In this document: positions 36,371 through 44,667 of the stretch, in pieces
Layout: the number at the start of each line of letters is the position of its first letter
Numbering within the stretch: the stretch's first letter is position 1
NCBI GenBank assembly: GCA_046328525.1
Contig: JAXLWK010000003.1
Location: forward strand, 1,364,001 to 1,428,000
DNA length: 64,000 nucleotides
Reading direction: 5' to 3'
From: JBDHWG01 sp046328525
Lineage (GTDB): Bacteria; Chloroflexota; Anaerolineae; Epilineales; JAHCIE01
The notes under the pieces: generated by a model
The model's database searches: none
What the model was told of the DNA's origin: nothing
The model's input: the letters and a program-made list of their open reading frames with translations, nothing else
Program-made: the position numbers and the translations under genes

Positions 36371-37945
36371 TTAGCCGGCGGCCGCGTCAACCCCCACCGA
36401 CGACGGCGAGAGGCGGCCATCGTGGCCTGTAGCGAGCGCCATGATCTCGGTCTCACTCGCCCGGGACGGCAGCTCGCCCGCAATCGTTCCTTCCCACATC
36501 ACGGCGATGCGGTCGCTCATGCCTATGATCTCTGGGAGCTCTGAGGAAATCATCAGAATGGCGACGCCCTGGCGCGCCAGCGCCCGAATCATGTCGTGGA
36601 TGCTGGCCTTCGCTTCGACGTCAATGCCGCGCGTCGGCTCGTCGAACAGGAGAACGTCCGCCGTCGCCGCGAGCCACTTCGCCAGCACGACCTTCTGCTG
36701 GTTGCCGCCGCTCAGGAATTGCACCTCCTGGCCGTAGCCGGCGGAGCGCACATCCACCTGCTGGGCCACCTCCGGCACCAGCCGCGGCGCTCTGGATGTG
36801 CCGTTGGCCAGGATGCGCGCCAGCATGTGCTGGAAGGTGCGCGCCGTCAGCAAGACGTTGTCGCGCACCGGCTGGCGCAGCAGCAGCCCCTCCGCTTTGC
36901 GGTCCTCCGTCACGAACCCCATCCGCTGCCCGATGGCCTGGGAGGCGTTCTTCACCTGGACGACCTTGCCCTTGATTTCGACCGTGCCCGTCTTGAACGG
37001 GTCCACGCCGAAAATCGCCCGCGCCAGCTCCGTCCGCCCCGACCCTTGCAGTCCGGCGATGCCGACGATCTCGCCGCGCCGCAGCTCCAGATTTATGTCA
37101 CGCAAGAAGGCATTGCTCCCGTCGCGGACGCTCAGCGCCACGTCGCCGATGTCCTCCGGCTCCGCCAGTGGGGGGAAGTAGTGGTCCAGCTCGCGGCCGA
37201 CCATCATCTTGATGACTTCGGACGGCGTCGTCTGGGCCGCCTTGACCGTGCCGACCTTGTGCCCGTCCTTCAAGACCGTGATCGTCCGGGCAATGTCGAA
37301 CACCTCCTTGAAGCGGTGGGAGACGAAGATAATCGCCAGGCTCTGGTCGAGCAGCTTCTGGATGAGGTTATACAGCGCCTGGACCTCGTTGGACGACAGG
37401 GCCGCCGTGGGTTCGTCCATGATGAGGACCCTGGCGTCGAACGAGAGCGCCTTGGCAATCTCGACGAGCTGCTGCTGGGCAATGGACAGGCCGCTCACCA
37501 GCGCCTGGGGCGAGATCGTCTGCCCGGCCACGTCGAGCCGCATCAGCAGCTCCCGCGTCTGCCGCTCCAGCGCCCGGTCGTCAATCAACCCGTAGCGCGA
37601 CGGCTCGCGGCCGAGAAAGATGTTCTGGGCGACGGTGCGCTCGGGCAACAGGTTGAATTCCTGGTAGATGATGCTGATGCCCCTGGCCTGGGCCTCGCGC
37701 GGGTGGCGGAAGTCAACGCGCTCCCCCTGGAACACGATCTCGCCCTGGTCCGGCGTGTACGCGCCGGCCAGGATTTTCATGAGCGTTGACTTGCCCGCCC
37801 CGTTCTCGCCCACCACCGCGTGGACTTCGCCGGCCGCAAACGCGACCGACACGCCTTCCAGGGCCACAACGCCCGTGAATCGCTTGGTGATGTCACGCAC
37901 TTCCAAGATCGGCGGCCCGCCGATCCCTTCGTCTTGCTTGTCCAT
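36371..37945 (-). CDS. Sugar ABC transporter ATPase (RbsA type, two nucleotide-binding domains)
   Basis: 524 residues. Domain 1 has Walker A VVGENGAGKSTLMKILAG, signature VSGLSIAQQQLVEIAKAL and Walker B RVLIMDEPTAALSSNEV. Domain 2 starts near residue 260, with the variant P-loop GIAGLQGSGRTELARAIFG typical of the second RbsA domain, signature FLSGGNQQKVVLAKWL and VLLFDEPTRGIDVEAKASI. It powers import with the two downstream permeases and the lipoprotein. The ATG at 37945 gives the usual N-terminus. Confidence 0.93.
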   Translation of the reverse strand: MDKQDEGIGGPPILEVRDITKRFTGVVALEGVSVAFAAGEVHAVVGENGAGKSTLMKILAGAYTPDQGEIVFQGERVDFRHPREAQARGISIIYQEFNLLPERTVAQNIFLGREPSRYGLIDDRALERQTRELLMRLDVAGQTISPQALVSGLSIAQQQLVEIAKALSFDARVLIMDEPTAALSSNEVQALYNLIQKLLDQSLAIIFVSHRFKEVFDIARTITVLKDGHKVGTVKAAQTTPSEVIKMMVGRELDHYFPPLAEPEDIGDVALSVRDGSNAFLRDINLELRRGEIVGIAGLQGSGRTELARAIFGVDPFKTGTVEIKGKVVQVKNASQAIGQRMGFVTEDRKAEGLLLRQPVRDNVLLTARTFQHMLARILANGTSRAPRLVPEVAQQVDVRSAGYGQEVQFLSGGNQQKVVLAKWLAATADVLLFDEPTRGIDVEAKASIHDMIRALARQGVAILMISSELPEIIGMSDRIAVMWEGTIAGELPSRASETEIMALATGHDGRLSPSSVGVDAAAG

Positions 37946-37985
37946 AGCAGTGCTCACGGTTGACTCAACATTTGCCGCGCCAATT

Positions 37986-38040
37986 TGTAGTGACGACTTC
38001 AGTCGTTCCTGCGGTTTGGAAGCGGCTGGAAGTCGCCACT
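37986..38040. repeat. Inverted-repeat element of the TGTAGTGACGACTT family
   Basis: Left arm AGTGACGACTTCAGTCGTTCC and right arm GGAAGCGGCTGG-AAGTCGCCACT are imperfect inverted copies around TGCGGTTT. The first 29 nt match the copy at 10724-10752 almost exactly. It sits between the Gfo/Idh/MocA gene and the ABC ATPase gene in the carbohydrate block. Confidence 0.72.
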
Positions 38041-38061
38041 CCATGTCTGGCGTGATGACCA

Positions 38062-39225
38062 CTAACTCCCGATAGCCACGGTCTGCCCCGTCTCGGCCGA
38101 CTTCAGCCCGGCGGCCAGGACTTCCAGCCCTCTCAGCCCATCGTAGAAGTTCGGGGCAATCGAGGTGTGGTTGGCGATGGCGTTCAGGAAATCCGCGACG
38201 CCGTGGTGGAACTCGTGCTCATAGCCGATGATATGGCCCGGCGGCCACCAGCCGGCGATGTAGTCATGCTGGCCCGCCTCCGTCACCAGGATCGTGCGGA
38301 AGCCCTGGGCATACGCCGGGTCGTCGCGTAGGAAGAGCTGAAGCTCGTTCATGCGCTCCATGTCGAAGATGAGGCTGCCCTTGCTGCCGTAGATCTCGAA
38401 GGTGTTGAAGTTCTTTCGGCCCGGCGCAAAGCGCGACGCCTCGAACGAGCCGAGGGCGCCGTTCGCAAACCGCGCCAGCATGAACGCGGCGTCGTCCACG
38501 GTGACCGTGCCCGTCCCGGTCGACTCGCCGCTGCCGGCCGAGAACGTGGCCGCGCCGGCGCCGGGCAGCGGCCGCTCCGTGATGAACGTCGTCAGCATGG
38601 CCGAGACGGCGCTGATCTCGCCGACAAGGTAGCGCGCCAGGTCCACGCTGTGGGAGTTCAGGTCGAACTGGGGACCGCCGCCGGCCTGATCCTTCTGCAG
38701 GTGCCAGGTCAGCGGGAAGCTCGGGTCCACGATCCAGTCCTGAAGGTAGGCGCCGCGCCAGTGGTAGATCTGCCCGATGGTTCCGTCGTCAATCAGGCGC
38801 TTGGCGAGGCGGACGGCCGGCACGCGGCGATAGTTGTGGTTGATGAAGTGGACGACGCCCGCCGCCTCCGCCGCCTCGTACATCTGGCGCGCCTCGTCCA
38901 CCGACATGGCGAAGGGCTTCTCGCAGAAGATGTGCTTACCGGCGCGCGCCGCCGCCATGACGACCGGGTAGTGCAGATTCGTCGGAACCGAGACATCCAC
39001 GATGTCTATGTCGTCGCGCTCGACGACGCTCTGCCAATCGGTGGCAATCTCCTCCCAACCCCAGCGGTCGGCGAAGTGGCGCAGGTCGCTCTCGTTGCGC
39101 CCGACGGCCACCTTGAGGACGGGCTTGATGGGCACGTCGAAGAAGTGCGGGGTGTTGAGCCAGGCGTTGCTGTGGGCCTTGCCCATGAACTTTGTGCCGA
39201 TGATTGCAACATTCATGGTTTGCAT
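38062..39225 (-). CDS. Gfo/Idh/MocA-family oxidoreductase
   Basis: 387 residues. N-terminal NVAIIGTKFMGKAHSNAWL, family motif IFCEKPFAMSVDEARQMYEA and a C-terminal sheet domain with QFDLNSHSVDLARYLVGEI. In place of the usual G-x-G-x-x-G the nucleotide loop reads GTKFMG. It probably oxidises a sugar carbon using NAD(P). GGGAG lies 9 nt before the first ATG. It follows the TIM-barrel gene by 24 nt, a pairing also seen in inositol and 3-keto-glycoside pathways. Confidence 0.87.
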   Translation of the reverse strand: MQTMNVAIIGTKFMGKAHSNAWLNTPHFFDVPIKPVLKVAVGRNESDLRHFADRWGWEEIATDWQSVVERDDIDIVDVSVPTNLHYPVVMAAARAGKHIFCEKPFAMSVDEARQMYEAAEAAGVVHFINHNYRRVPAVRLAKRLIDDGTIGQIYHWRGAYLQDWIVDPSFPLTWHLQKDQAGGGPQFDLNSHSVDLARYLVGEISAVSAMLTTFITERPLPGAGAATFSAGSGESTGTGTVTVDDAAFMLARFANGALGSFEASRFAPGRKNFNTFEIYGSKGSLIFDMERMNELQLFLRDDPAYAQGFRTILVTEAGQHDYIAGWWPPGHIIGYEHEFHHGVADFLNAIANHTSIAPNFYDGLRGLEVLAAGLKSAETGQTVAIGS

Positions 39226-39249
39226 TGAGGTTCGCTCCCGTGGTGAGGT

Positions 39250-40122
39250 CTAGCCGACAGAGGCCGCGATGCGCTTCAGCTCTCGGACGCTCTGCTCGAC
39301 GGCGACGTGCTCCTGGTTCCAGTACTCGGGATGGAGCGAATCGACCTCGACGGCCAGGAAGCCCTGGTAGTTGGCGTCGTGCAGAATCCGAGCGAGCTTC
39401 TCGTTGTCCACCAGGCCATCGCCGACAGGCGTCGAGGAAAAGAAGAACCACTCCTTGGCGTTGACCCCCTTCACCGGCTTCAGGTCCTTGATGTGCGTGG
39501 CATAGACGCGGTTGGCGAGCTTCCTCGCGCCGTCCACCGGGTCGTCCAGCAAGCGCAGGAAGTTGCCCGTGTCCAGGTTGAGGCCCAGATAGGGCGAGTC
39601 GACCCGGTCAAGGAGCTGCACGCACTCGTCCGAGGTGTAATCAATGTGGTTCTCGACGGCGAGCTTGACGCCGTTGTCCTCGGCGACCTGGACGGCCTCC
39701 TTGAACCACTCGGTGAGGATGTCGAGCTGGGGCTGGTGCGGCTCGAAGCGGAACATCAGGCTGCTGGCGACAACGCGCATCACCGGCGCGCCGATCAAGC
39801 GCGCGTTGGGGATCTGGGCGATCATGTCGTCGAACGCGACGCGGTTCTTGCCGGCCTCCAGCCCATCCGGGTGGCCCCAGGCGTAGACCCGATCGAAGCC
39901 CGCGTCGTCGAGCTGCGCCTTGAGATCGAGCAACCATTCCTTGTCGAAGCTGGGGAAGAAGCAGGACTCGAGCGAGACGCCGTCTACTTTGAGCTTCTTG
40001 GCGAACGCCAGGAAGTCCTCCATCGTCATGGCATCTTCCGCCGGCGGCGGCGTCTGGTGGGGGTAGACCTCACCGAAGAAGCGGTGGAAGCAGTAGCTGT
40101 CAATGCCGACCTTCATGGTCAT
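39250..40122 (-). CDS. Sugar phosphate isomerase/epimerase-like TIM barrel
   Basis: 290 residues. Metal ligands: Glu in KLAVENHIDYTSDE, Asp in LNLDTGNFLRLLDDP, His in VYATHIKDLKPVKG and Glu in GFLAVEVDSLHPE. AAGGAGG precedes the start. It is the first enzyme gene after the regulator and pairs with the downstream Gfo/Idh/MocA gene, which suggests that its substrate is the keto product of that enzyme or its precursor. Confidence 0.85.
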   Translation of the reverse strand: MTMKVGIDSYCFHRFFGEVYPHQTPPPAEDAMTMEDFLAFAKKLKVDGVSLESCFFPSFDKEWLLDLKAQLDDAGFDRVYAWGHPDGLEAGKNRVAFDDMIAQIPNARLIGAPVMRVVASSLMFRFEPHQPQLDILTEWFKEAVQVAEDNGVKLAVENHIDYTSDECVQLLDRVDSPYLGLNLDTGNFLRLLDDPVDGARKLANRVYATHIKDLKPVKGVNAKEWFFFSSTPVGDGLVDNEKLARILHDANYQGFLAVEVDSLHPEYWNQEHVAVEQSVRELKRIAASVG

Positions 40123-40270
40123 ACGGTATCCTCCTTCGGATAGAGCTGCAAGCGGTGGAGCTATTCACGACGAGCGCGCCGACCGAGCGCCACGCCCGCC
40201 CCTTGATGCTAACGGCGCCCTGTGACGACGGCGAGGACGTCCGGCCTCCCGCCTCGCCATCGGGCCGCGG

Positions 40271-41095
40271 TCACGGCAGCGGCCACTGGCTCGCCCTTCC
40301 CGACTGCTTCAGCGCGCTATCCAGCAGCTCGTTCATGCTGCGCCGCTCCGGAACGCGCAGCAGCTCGACTTCGAAGCGCGAACGGTCGCCGCGATGAAGC
40401 GCGTGGAAGTACTCGACCGGCGTGCCGTTCGCCATGTAGCTAACGCTGTGCAGCGAGACGAGCGGCGCGCCTTTCTTCACTTGTAGAAGCTCGGCTTCAA
40501 CCTTGTTGGCCGCCACGGCTTCCAGCGTACGGTGGCCGCGCACGATTTGAATGCCGTAGTCTCGCTGGAGCACGGCGTAGAGCGATTGGTCGGTGAGGTC
40601 GGTGTCGAGCAGGTTCGCGCAGCAGGACTGGGGAAGGTAGCTTGTGGTGAGAACGATTGGCTCGCCCTCGATGAGGCGGAGACGAACGATGACGATGACC
40701 GGGGTTTCCGGCGTGAGACTGAGCAGTCCGGCGATCTTCCGCGACGCCGGCTCGATCTCGCCGCGCAGCACCCGGGACACGGGTGGGTGGCCTTTGGCCG
40801 CCATGTCTTCGTAGAAGCCTGTCAACTCCTGAAACAGGCCCTCGAGGATCTTCGGCTCGGCGACAAATGTGCCCTTGCCCTTCTCCCTGACGATCAGCCC
40901 CTTGACCTCAAGCTCCTTAAGCGCCTGACGGATGACGGTGCGGCTGACGTCGAAGAGCTGGCACAGCTCCGCTTCACCGGGCAACTGATCGCCGGGCTTC
41001 ACGCTTCCATCTTCCAGATACTCCTGCACAGCCGTGATGACCTGGAGATATAGAGGGATGGGGCCGCGGCGGTCAATGCGAGTGTTCAGCGCCAT
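40271..41095 (-). CDS. GntR-family (HutC/UTRA subfamily) regulator of the carbohydrate block
   Basis: 274 residues. The GntR winged helix is at residues about 12-75 (PLYLQVITAVQEYLEDGSVK, PGEAELCQLFDVSRTVIRQA, VREKGKGTFVAEP). The C-terminal UTRA-like sensor follows (VIVIVRLRLIEGEPIVLTTS, GAPLVSLHSVSYMANGTPVE). UTRA domains bind sugars, sugar phosphates or related small molecules. AGGAG precedes the ATG at 41095. It heads the minus-strand block and very probably represses it and itself in the absence of the inducer. Confidence 0.9.
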   Translation of the reverse strand: MALNTRIDRRGPIPLYLQVITAVQEYLEDGSVKPGDQLPGEAELCQLFDVSRTVIRQALKELEVKGLIVREKGKGTFVAEPKILEGLFQELTGFYEDMAAKGHPPVSRVLRGEIEPASRKIAGLLSLTPETPVIVIVRLRLIEGEPIVLTTSYLPQSCCANLLDTDLTDQSLYAVLQRDYGIQIVRGHRTLEAVAANKVEAELLQVKKGAPLVSLHSVSYMANGTPVEYFHALHRGDRSRFEVELLRVPERRSMNELLDSALKQSGRASQWPLP

Positions 41096-41100
41096 CGCTG

Positions 41101-41134
41101 CTCCTGGTATCCTGTAACTACAGGATGATAGGAG
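41101..41134. promoter_or_regulatory. Operator-like dyad upstream of the GntR gene
   Basis: ATCCTGTA-AC-TACAGGAT (41109-41126) is a perfect 8-bp-arm palindrome. A second, outer pair CTCCT (41101-41105) and AGGAG (41130-41134) extends the symmetry. It lies just downstream of the predicted transcription start of the GntR gene. GntR proteins typically bind such dyads containing GT and AC half-sites. The outer arm also contains the ribosome binding site. Confidence 0.65.
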
Positions 41135-41135
41135 C

Positions 41136-41164
41136 ATCATACACTACAATTCTGCCCTTGTCAA
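41136..41164 (-). promoter_or_regulatory. Near-consensus promoter of the GntR gene
   Basis: On the minus strand TTGACA (41164-41159), 17-nt spacer, TATGAT (41141-41136). The predicted start is near 41129, immediately before the dyad. Confidence 0.75.
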
Positions 41165-41187
41165 GGGAGTTGTCGGCCAATCTGAGG

Positions 41188-41193
41188 TATAAT
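41188..41193 (+). promoter_or_regulatory. TATAAT -10 box of the MBL-fold gene
   Basis: A perfect TATAAT stands about 40 nt before the ATG at 41232. No good -35 is seen at 16-18 nt. It is divergent from the GntR promoter about 25 nt away, so the regulator could affect both. Confidence 0.45.
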
Positions 41194-41231
41194 GAGGGGC
41201 AGACTTGGAGAAAGGGAGCAGCGTTTCAGCC

Positions 41232-41930
41232 ATGCGGATCAAGTTCTACGCTCACGCCTGTTTTCGCCTAGAGGTGATAGTGAATGACCGCTCGAGTACC
41301 AGCGGCGAACCTACGCGTAAATTATCCATCATCACGGACCCGTACACGCCGTCGGTGGCGCGGTTCGATCCCGTCAGCGAGACGGCCGACATGGTGCTGA
41401 TGTCGTCCGCGCACGACCGTTTCCACAGCGACTACGCGCAGATCCCCGGCGACCCCCACATCATCAATGCCCTGGACATCGGTTCAGCCGGGCTAACCGT
41501 CGAGGGTCTCCGCATTCAGAGCTTCCCCAATCGGGAGAACAAAGACGAAAATGCCGCCGACAACGCCATGTATGGCGTGTTTCTCGACGGCATGACCCTC
41601 CTGCATATGGGGGACGCCGGCTACCTGCCGTCGCCAGAGCAGATCCGCTTCCTGGCCGACCAGGTGGACATTCTGCTCGCCCTGGTCGGCGGACCACCGA
41701 CGATCCCCCTCGACGCCCTCGACCAATTCATCGCCGCCGTCAAGCCGCGCCTTGTCATCCCGATGCACTATTACAACCCGCGCGGCGTGCTGAACATCCT
41801 GCCGGTCACCGCCTACACCGACCGCTACCCGGCAGAGCAGGTCACCTGGCTGGACTCATCGGAGCTAGAGGTCACGGCGGCGACGCTGCCGGAGATTATG
41901 CAGATCGCCGTGCTGCAGCAGTCGCGCTGA
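41232..41930 (+). CDS. Metallo-beta-lactamase-fold hydrolase (UlaG-like layout)
   Basis: 232 residues from the ATG MRIKFYAHACFRLEV; a TTG at 41205 adds nine residues. MBL-fold features: IITDPYTPSVARFDP, the reduced metal motif MSSAHDRFHSDY in place of HxHxDH, TLLHMGDAGYLP and PRLVIPMHYYNPRG. Such proteins hydrolyse esters or lactones; the best known relative type is UlaG, an ascorbate-6-phosphate lactonase. It is divergent from the GntR gene. A link to the carbohydrate block is possible but not shown. Confidence 0.78.
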   Translation: MRIKFYAHACFRLEVIVNDRSSTSGEPTRKLSIITDPYTPSVARFDPVSETADMVLMSSAHDRFHSDYAQIPGDPHIINALDIGSAGLTVEGLRIQSFPNRENKDENAADNAMYGVFLDGMTLLHMGDAGYLPSPEQIRFLADQVDILLALVGGPPTIPLDALDQFIAAVKPRLVIPMHYYNPRGVLNILPVTAYTDRYPAEQVTWLDSSELEVTAATLPEIMQIAVLQQSR

Positions 41931-41932
41931 GA

Positions 41933-42086
41933 GCCGACTTATGAATCTTAACTACTAAATGCCGCAATCGCCATGTCATGCTGAGCAACGCGAAGCATCC
42001 CGGAAGTCTGGGGGACGCTTCGCTCCGCTCAGCGTGACAGCAGGAACTACAGCGCTTAATAGTTAAGGATCATGAGTCGGCGCTAC
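41933..42086. repeat. MITE-like element with a second repeat nested inside
   Basis: Outer ends: GCCGACTTATGAATCTTAAC (from 41933) and, inverted at 42051-42086, GCCGACTCATGATCCTTAAC. Inside lies a separate palindromic repeat, GTCATGCTGAGC (41975-41986) to GCTCAGCGTGAC (42027-42038), with further inner pairing (GCGAAGC / GCTTCGC). The outer ends resemble those of the 10.8-kb element, which holds a different inner palindrome. Confidence 0.75.
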
Positions 42087-42102
42087 AGCATCACGCTTCG
42101 CT

Positions 42103-42933
42103 CTACTTCAGAATGGCGGCGACGCCGACGGCGCCGGGGCCAGCGTGCGTCCCGATGGACGGGCCAGCCTGGGCGATAAACATCTTGTTGGTGGGGAAGT
42201 GGTCGGCCAGGCGGGCGCGCACCTCGTCCGCCAGGTCCTTCGAGCCGGAGTAAAGGATGCACATCTCGTCCGCCGGACCGGCCGTTGTAACCAACTCGAC
42301 GAGCTTGTCAATCGCCTTGCGCATCGTGCGAATGCGCTCGACCACGGCGACATCGGAGTTGTGTATATCCAGGATGGGCTTCACCTGGAGCAGCGAGCCC
42401 ACGAACGCTTGGGTCGCGCTCAGGCGGCCGCCGCGATGCAGAAACTCCAGCGTGTTGAGCGCCGCCCAAACGTGGGTCTTGGGCGCGAGGCGGCTGCACA
42501 ACGCGGCGGCCTCGTCGAGCGAGGCGCCCTGCTGCGCGGCTCGCGCCGCCTGAATCGCGATCAGCCCCTCGCCCATGGACACGGACGTGGTATCCACCAG
42601 ACGGAGCCGGTCGCCGAATCCCTCCGCCCCGATGCGCGCCGAGTTGTAGATGCCGCTCAGTTTCGCCGCCACCGTGACACACACCACGCTGTCGCCATTG
42701 GCCGTCAGCCGCTCAAACACCTCGCTGTAGATGCCGGGCGCGTTGGCCGCCGTCTTCGGGGCGATTTTACTATTGACGACGCGATCGTAGAACTCGGCTG
42801 GCTGGAGATCCACGCGGTCGCGGAACGTCTCATCGCCCAGCTGGACCAGGACAGGAACCTGGGTGATACCGAGCATCTCGGCGACGACCTGCGGAATATC
42901 GGAGGCGCTATCGGCGACGACGTGTACGGCCAT
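42103..42933 (-). CDS. DegV-family fatty-acid-binding protein (FakB-like)
   Basis: 276 residues. It opens with the DegV pattern HVVADSASDIPQVVAEMLG and has FYDRVVNSKIAPKTAANAPG and VVCVTVAAKLSGIYNSARIG, which line the fatty-acid and phosphate pocket in DegV proteins. FakB binds a fatty acid that FakA phosphorylates, feeding exogenous or recycled acyl chains into phospholipid. It lies 6 nt after the FakA gene, which strongly supports this role. Confidence 0.9.
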   Translation of the reverse strand: MAVHVVADSASDIPQVVAEMLGITQVPVLVQLGDETFRDRVDLQPAEFYDRVVNSKIAPKTAANAPGIYSEVFERLTANGDSVVCVTVAAKLSGIYNSARIGAEGFGDRLRLVDTTSVSMGEGLIAIQAARAAQQGASLDEAAALCSRLAPKTHVWAALNTLEFLHRGGRLSATQAFVGSLLQVKPILDIHNSDVAVVERIRTMRKAIDKLVELVTTAGPADEMCILYSGSKDLADEVRARLADHFPTNKMFIAQAGPSIGTHAGPGAVGVAAILK

Positions 42934-42939
42934 GAACCC

Positions 42940-44667
42940 TCACTCAACGGACATGATATAGAAGTAGTGCGGCTGCCCGCCCGGATGCAACTCGATCCGC
43001 AGCGTGCCGAAGGGCAGCGGCGTGCTGCCCAGGCTGTTGTTCTGAGCGAAGACGGCGACCGGCATATCGAAGCGCGCGCGCAAGGTATCCGCCAGGTGAT
43101 TGGCGAATGCCTCAGCGCCGCCAGGCGTGATGTCTTCGCCGTAGTACGCTGAGATGACCTCGAAATCCTCGATGCCGAGCATCCCCAGCACATCCGCGGC
43201 CACGGACACCACATCATCGCCCGCGTCAACCACCTCGTCGTTCAGGATACCGATGGTCTGCCCCTCGCTCACGTCGAGTTCGTCTATCTTGACCGAGCGA
43301 ACGGCGCGGGCCAGCTCGACCGTCTGCACGTTGGCAAGCGCCTCCGTCATGGCGGCGACATTATCGTCCACGCTGTCCCCCGGCATGAGCGCCAGCATCG
43401 CGCTAATGCCCTGCGGGATGGTCTTGCTCGGCACGACGAATACCTTCTTCTCCGTCAGCTCCTGCGCCTGCTGCGCGGTCATGATGATGTTCTTGTTGTT
43501 CGGCAGGACGATGACGTTGTGCGCCTTGACGCCCTCGATAGCCGTCAGCAAGTCCTGGACGCTCGGGTTCATCGTCTGGCCGCCGGAGATGATGCTGCTC
43601 GCGCCCATGCTGGCGAAGATCTCTTGGAAGCCGTCACCGGGCGCGACCACGACCACCGCCAGATCGCGCAACGCCTCGGACGCCGCCGTCGCGCGCTCCG
43701 CCGTCGGCGCGGGCGCGCTGAGCTTGCGGGCGGCGAAGTCCTTATGCTGGCGGTCCATGTTATCAATCTTGACCTTCAGCAGGCTGCCGCGCTGCGTGGC
43801 ATAGCTCAACGCCGCGCCGGGGTCCGGGGTGTGGATGTGGACCTTGATCATCTCGTCGTCGCCGACGACCACCGCCGAGTTGCCCAGGGCCAGCATGTCA
43901 ATGCGGAACTCGTCGAAGTTCAGCCGCCCCTCGACGATGAACTCGGTGCAGTAGCCGTAGCCCCCAAGCTCGTCCTCGCCCTCACTAAAGTCGAAGCTGA
44001 ACGCCGGCATCGCCGCCGCCTCTTGCACCGTCCCCCCCGGCTCGACGTAGAGCTTTTCGCCGCGCAAGTAGCGCACCATGCCTTCGAGAAAGCACACGTA
44101 GCCCTTGCCCCCCGCGTCCACGACGCCGGCGTCGCGCAGCACCTTGAGCATGGTCGGCGTGCGCGCCAGCGCATCCTGCGCCCCGCGCAGCGCGCACTCC
44201 AAGACGAACGTGACGTCGGTCGCATCCTGCGCCGCCAGGGCCGCATCGCCCGCCTCGCGGGCGACCGTGAGAATCGTTCCCTCGACCGGCTTGGTGACAC
44301 CCTGGTAGGCGAAGTTGGACGCTTGCCACAGCGCATCGGCGATGTCCCGCCCGCCGAACTCGGTGCGGTCCTTGAGGGCGCTGGCATAGCCGCGCAGAAG
44401 CTGCGACAGAATCACACCGGAATTCCCGCGCGAGCCGAACTGCGCGCCGCGATAGACACGCTGCGAAATCTCGGCCGCCGACTTGCTGGTGTTCGATTCG
44501 ACTTCCTCGTAAGCGGCGCGGGCCGTGAGCATCATATTCGTACCCGTATCGCCATCGGGCACGGGGAACACGTTGAGCGCGTTGATCTCGGCGGCGTTGT
44601 GCTCCAACCACGCCGTTCCCGCGCCGATCATGCGCCGGAACTCTTGCCCGTCGTACACCCGGCTCAT
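42940..44667 (-). CDS. fakA: Fatty acid kinase catalytic subunit (DAK2/DhaL-type, FakA/YloV)
   Basis: 575 residues, normal FakA length. The N-terminal DhaL nucleotide domain shows NALNVFPVPDGDTGTNMMLT, the QFGSRGNSGVILSQLLRGYA loop and AREAGDAALAAQDATDV. The middle domain has GGYGYCTEFIVEG and the C-terminal DegV-like domain ISGGQTMNPSVQDLLTAIEG. It phosphorylates FakB-bound fatty acids. Its ATG overlaps the stop of the Asp23 gene. The order Asp23-FakA-FakB is common in Gram-positive-type genomes. Confidence 0.92.
   Translation of the reverse strand: MSRVYDGQEFRRMIGAGTAWLEHNAAEINALNVFPVPDGDTGTNMMLTARAAYEEVESNTSKSAAEISQRVYRGAQFGSRGNSGVILSQLLRGYASALKDRTEFGGRDIADALWQASNFAYQGVTKPVEGTILTVAREAGDAALAAQDATDVTFVLECALRGAQDALARTPTMLKVLRDAGVVDAGGKGYVCFLEGMVRYLRGEKLYVEPGGTVQEAAAMPAFSFDFSEGEDELGGYGYCTEFIVEGRLNFDEFRIDMLALGNSAVVVGDDEMIKVHIHTPDPGAALSYATQRGSLLKVKIDNMDRQHKDFAARKLSAPAPTAERATAASEALRDLAVVVVAPGDGFQEIFASMGASSIISGGQTMNPSVQDLLTAIEGVKAHNVIVLPNNKNIIMTAQQAQELTEKKVFVVPSKTIPQGISAMLALMPGDSVDDNVAAMTEALANVQTVELARAVRSVKIDELDVSEGQTIGILNDEVVDAGDDVVSVAADVLGMLGIEDFEVISAYYGEDITPGGAEAFANHLADTLRARFDMPVAVFAQNNSLGSTPLPFGTLRIELHPGGQPHYFYIMSVE

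Noticed and set aside
41232..41930. Firm assignment of the MBL-fold gene as UlaG with an ascorbate pathway
   Set aside because: The metal motif is only loosely UlaG-like, and UlaD, UlaE and UlaF partners are not present.
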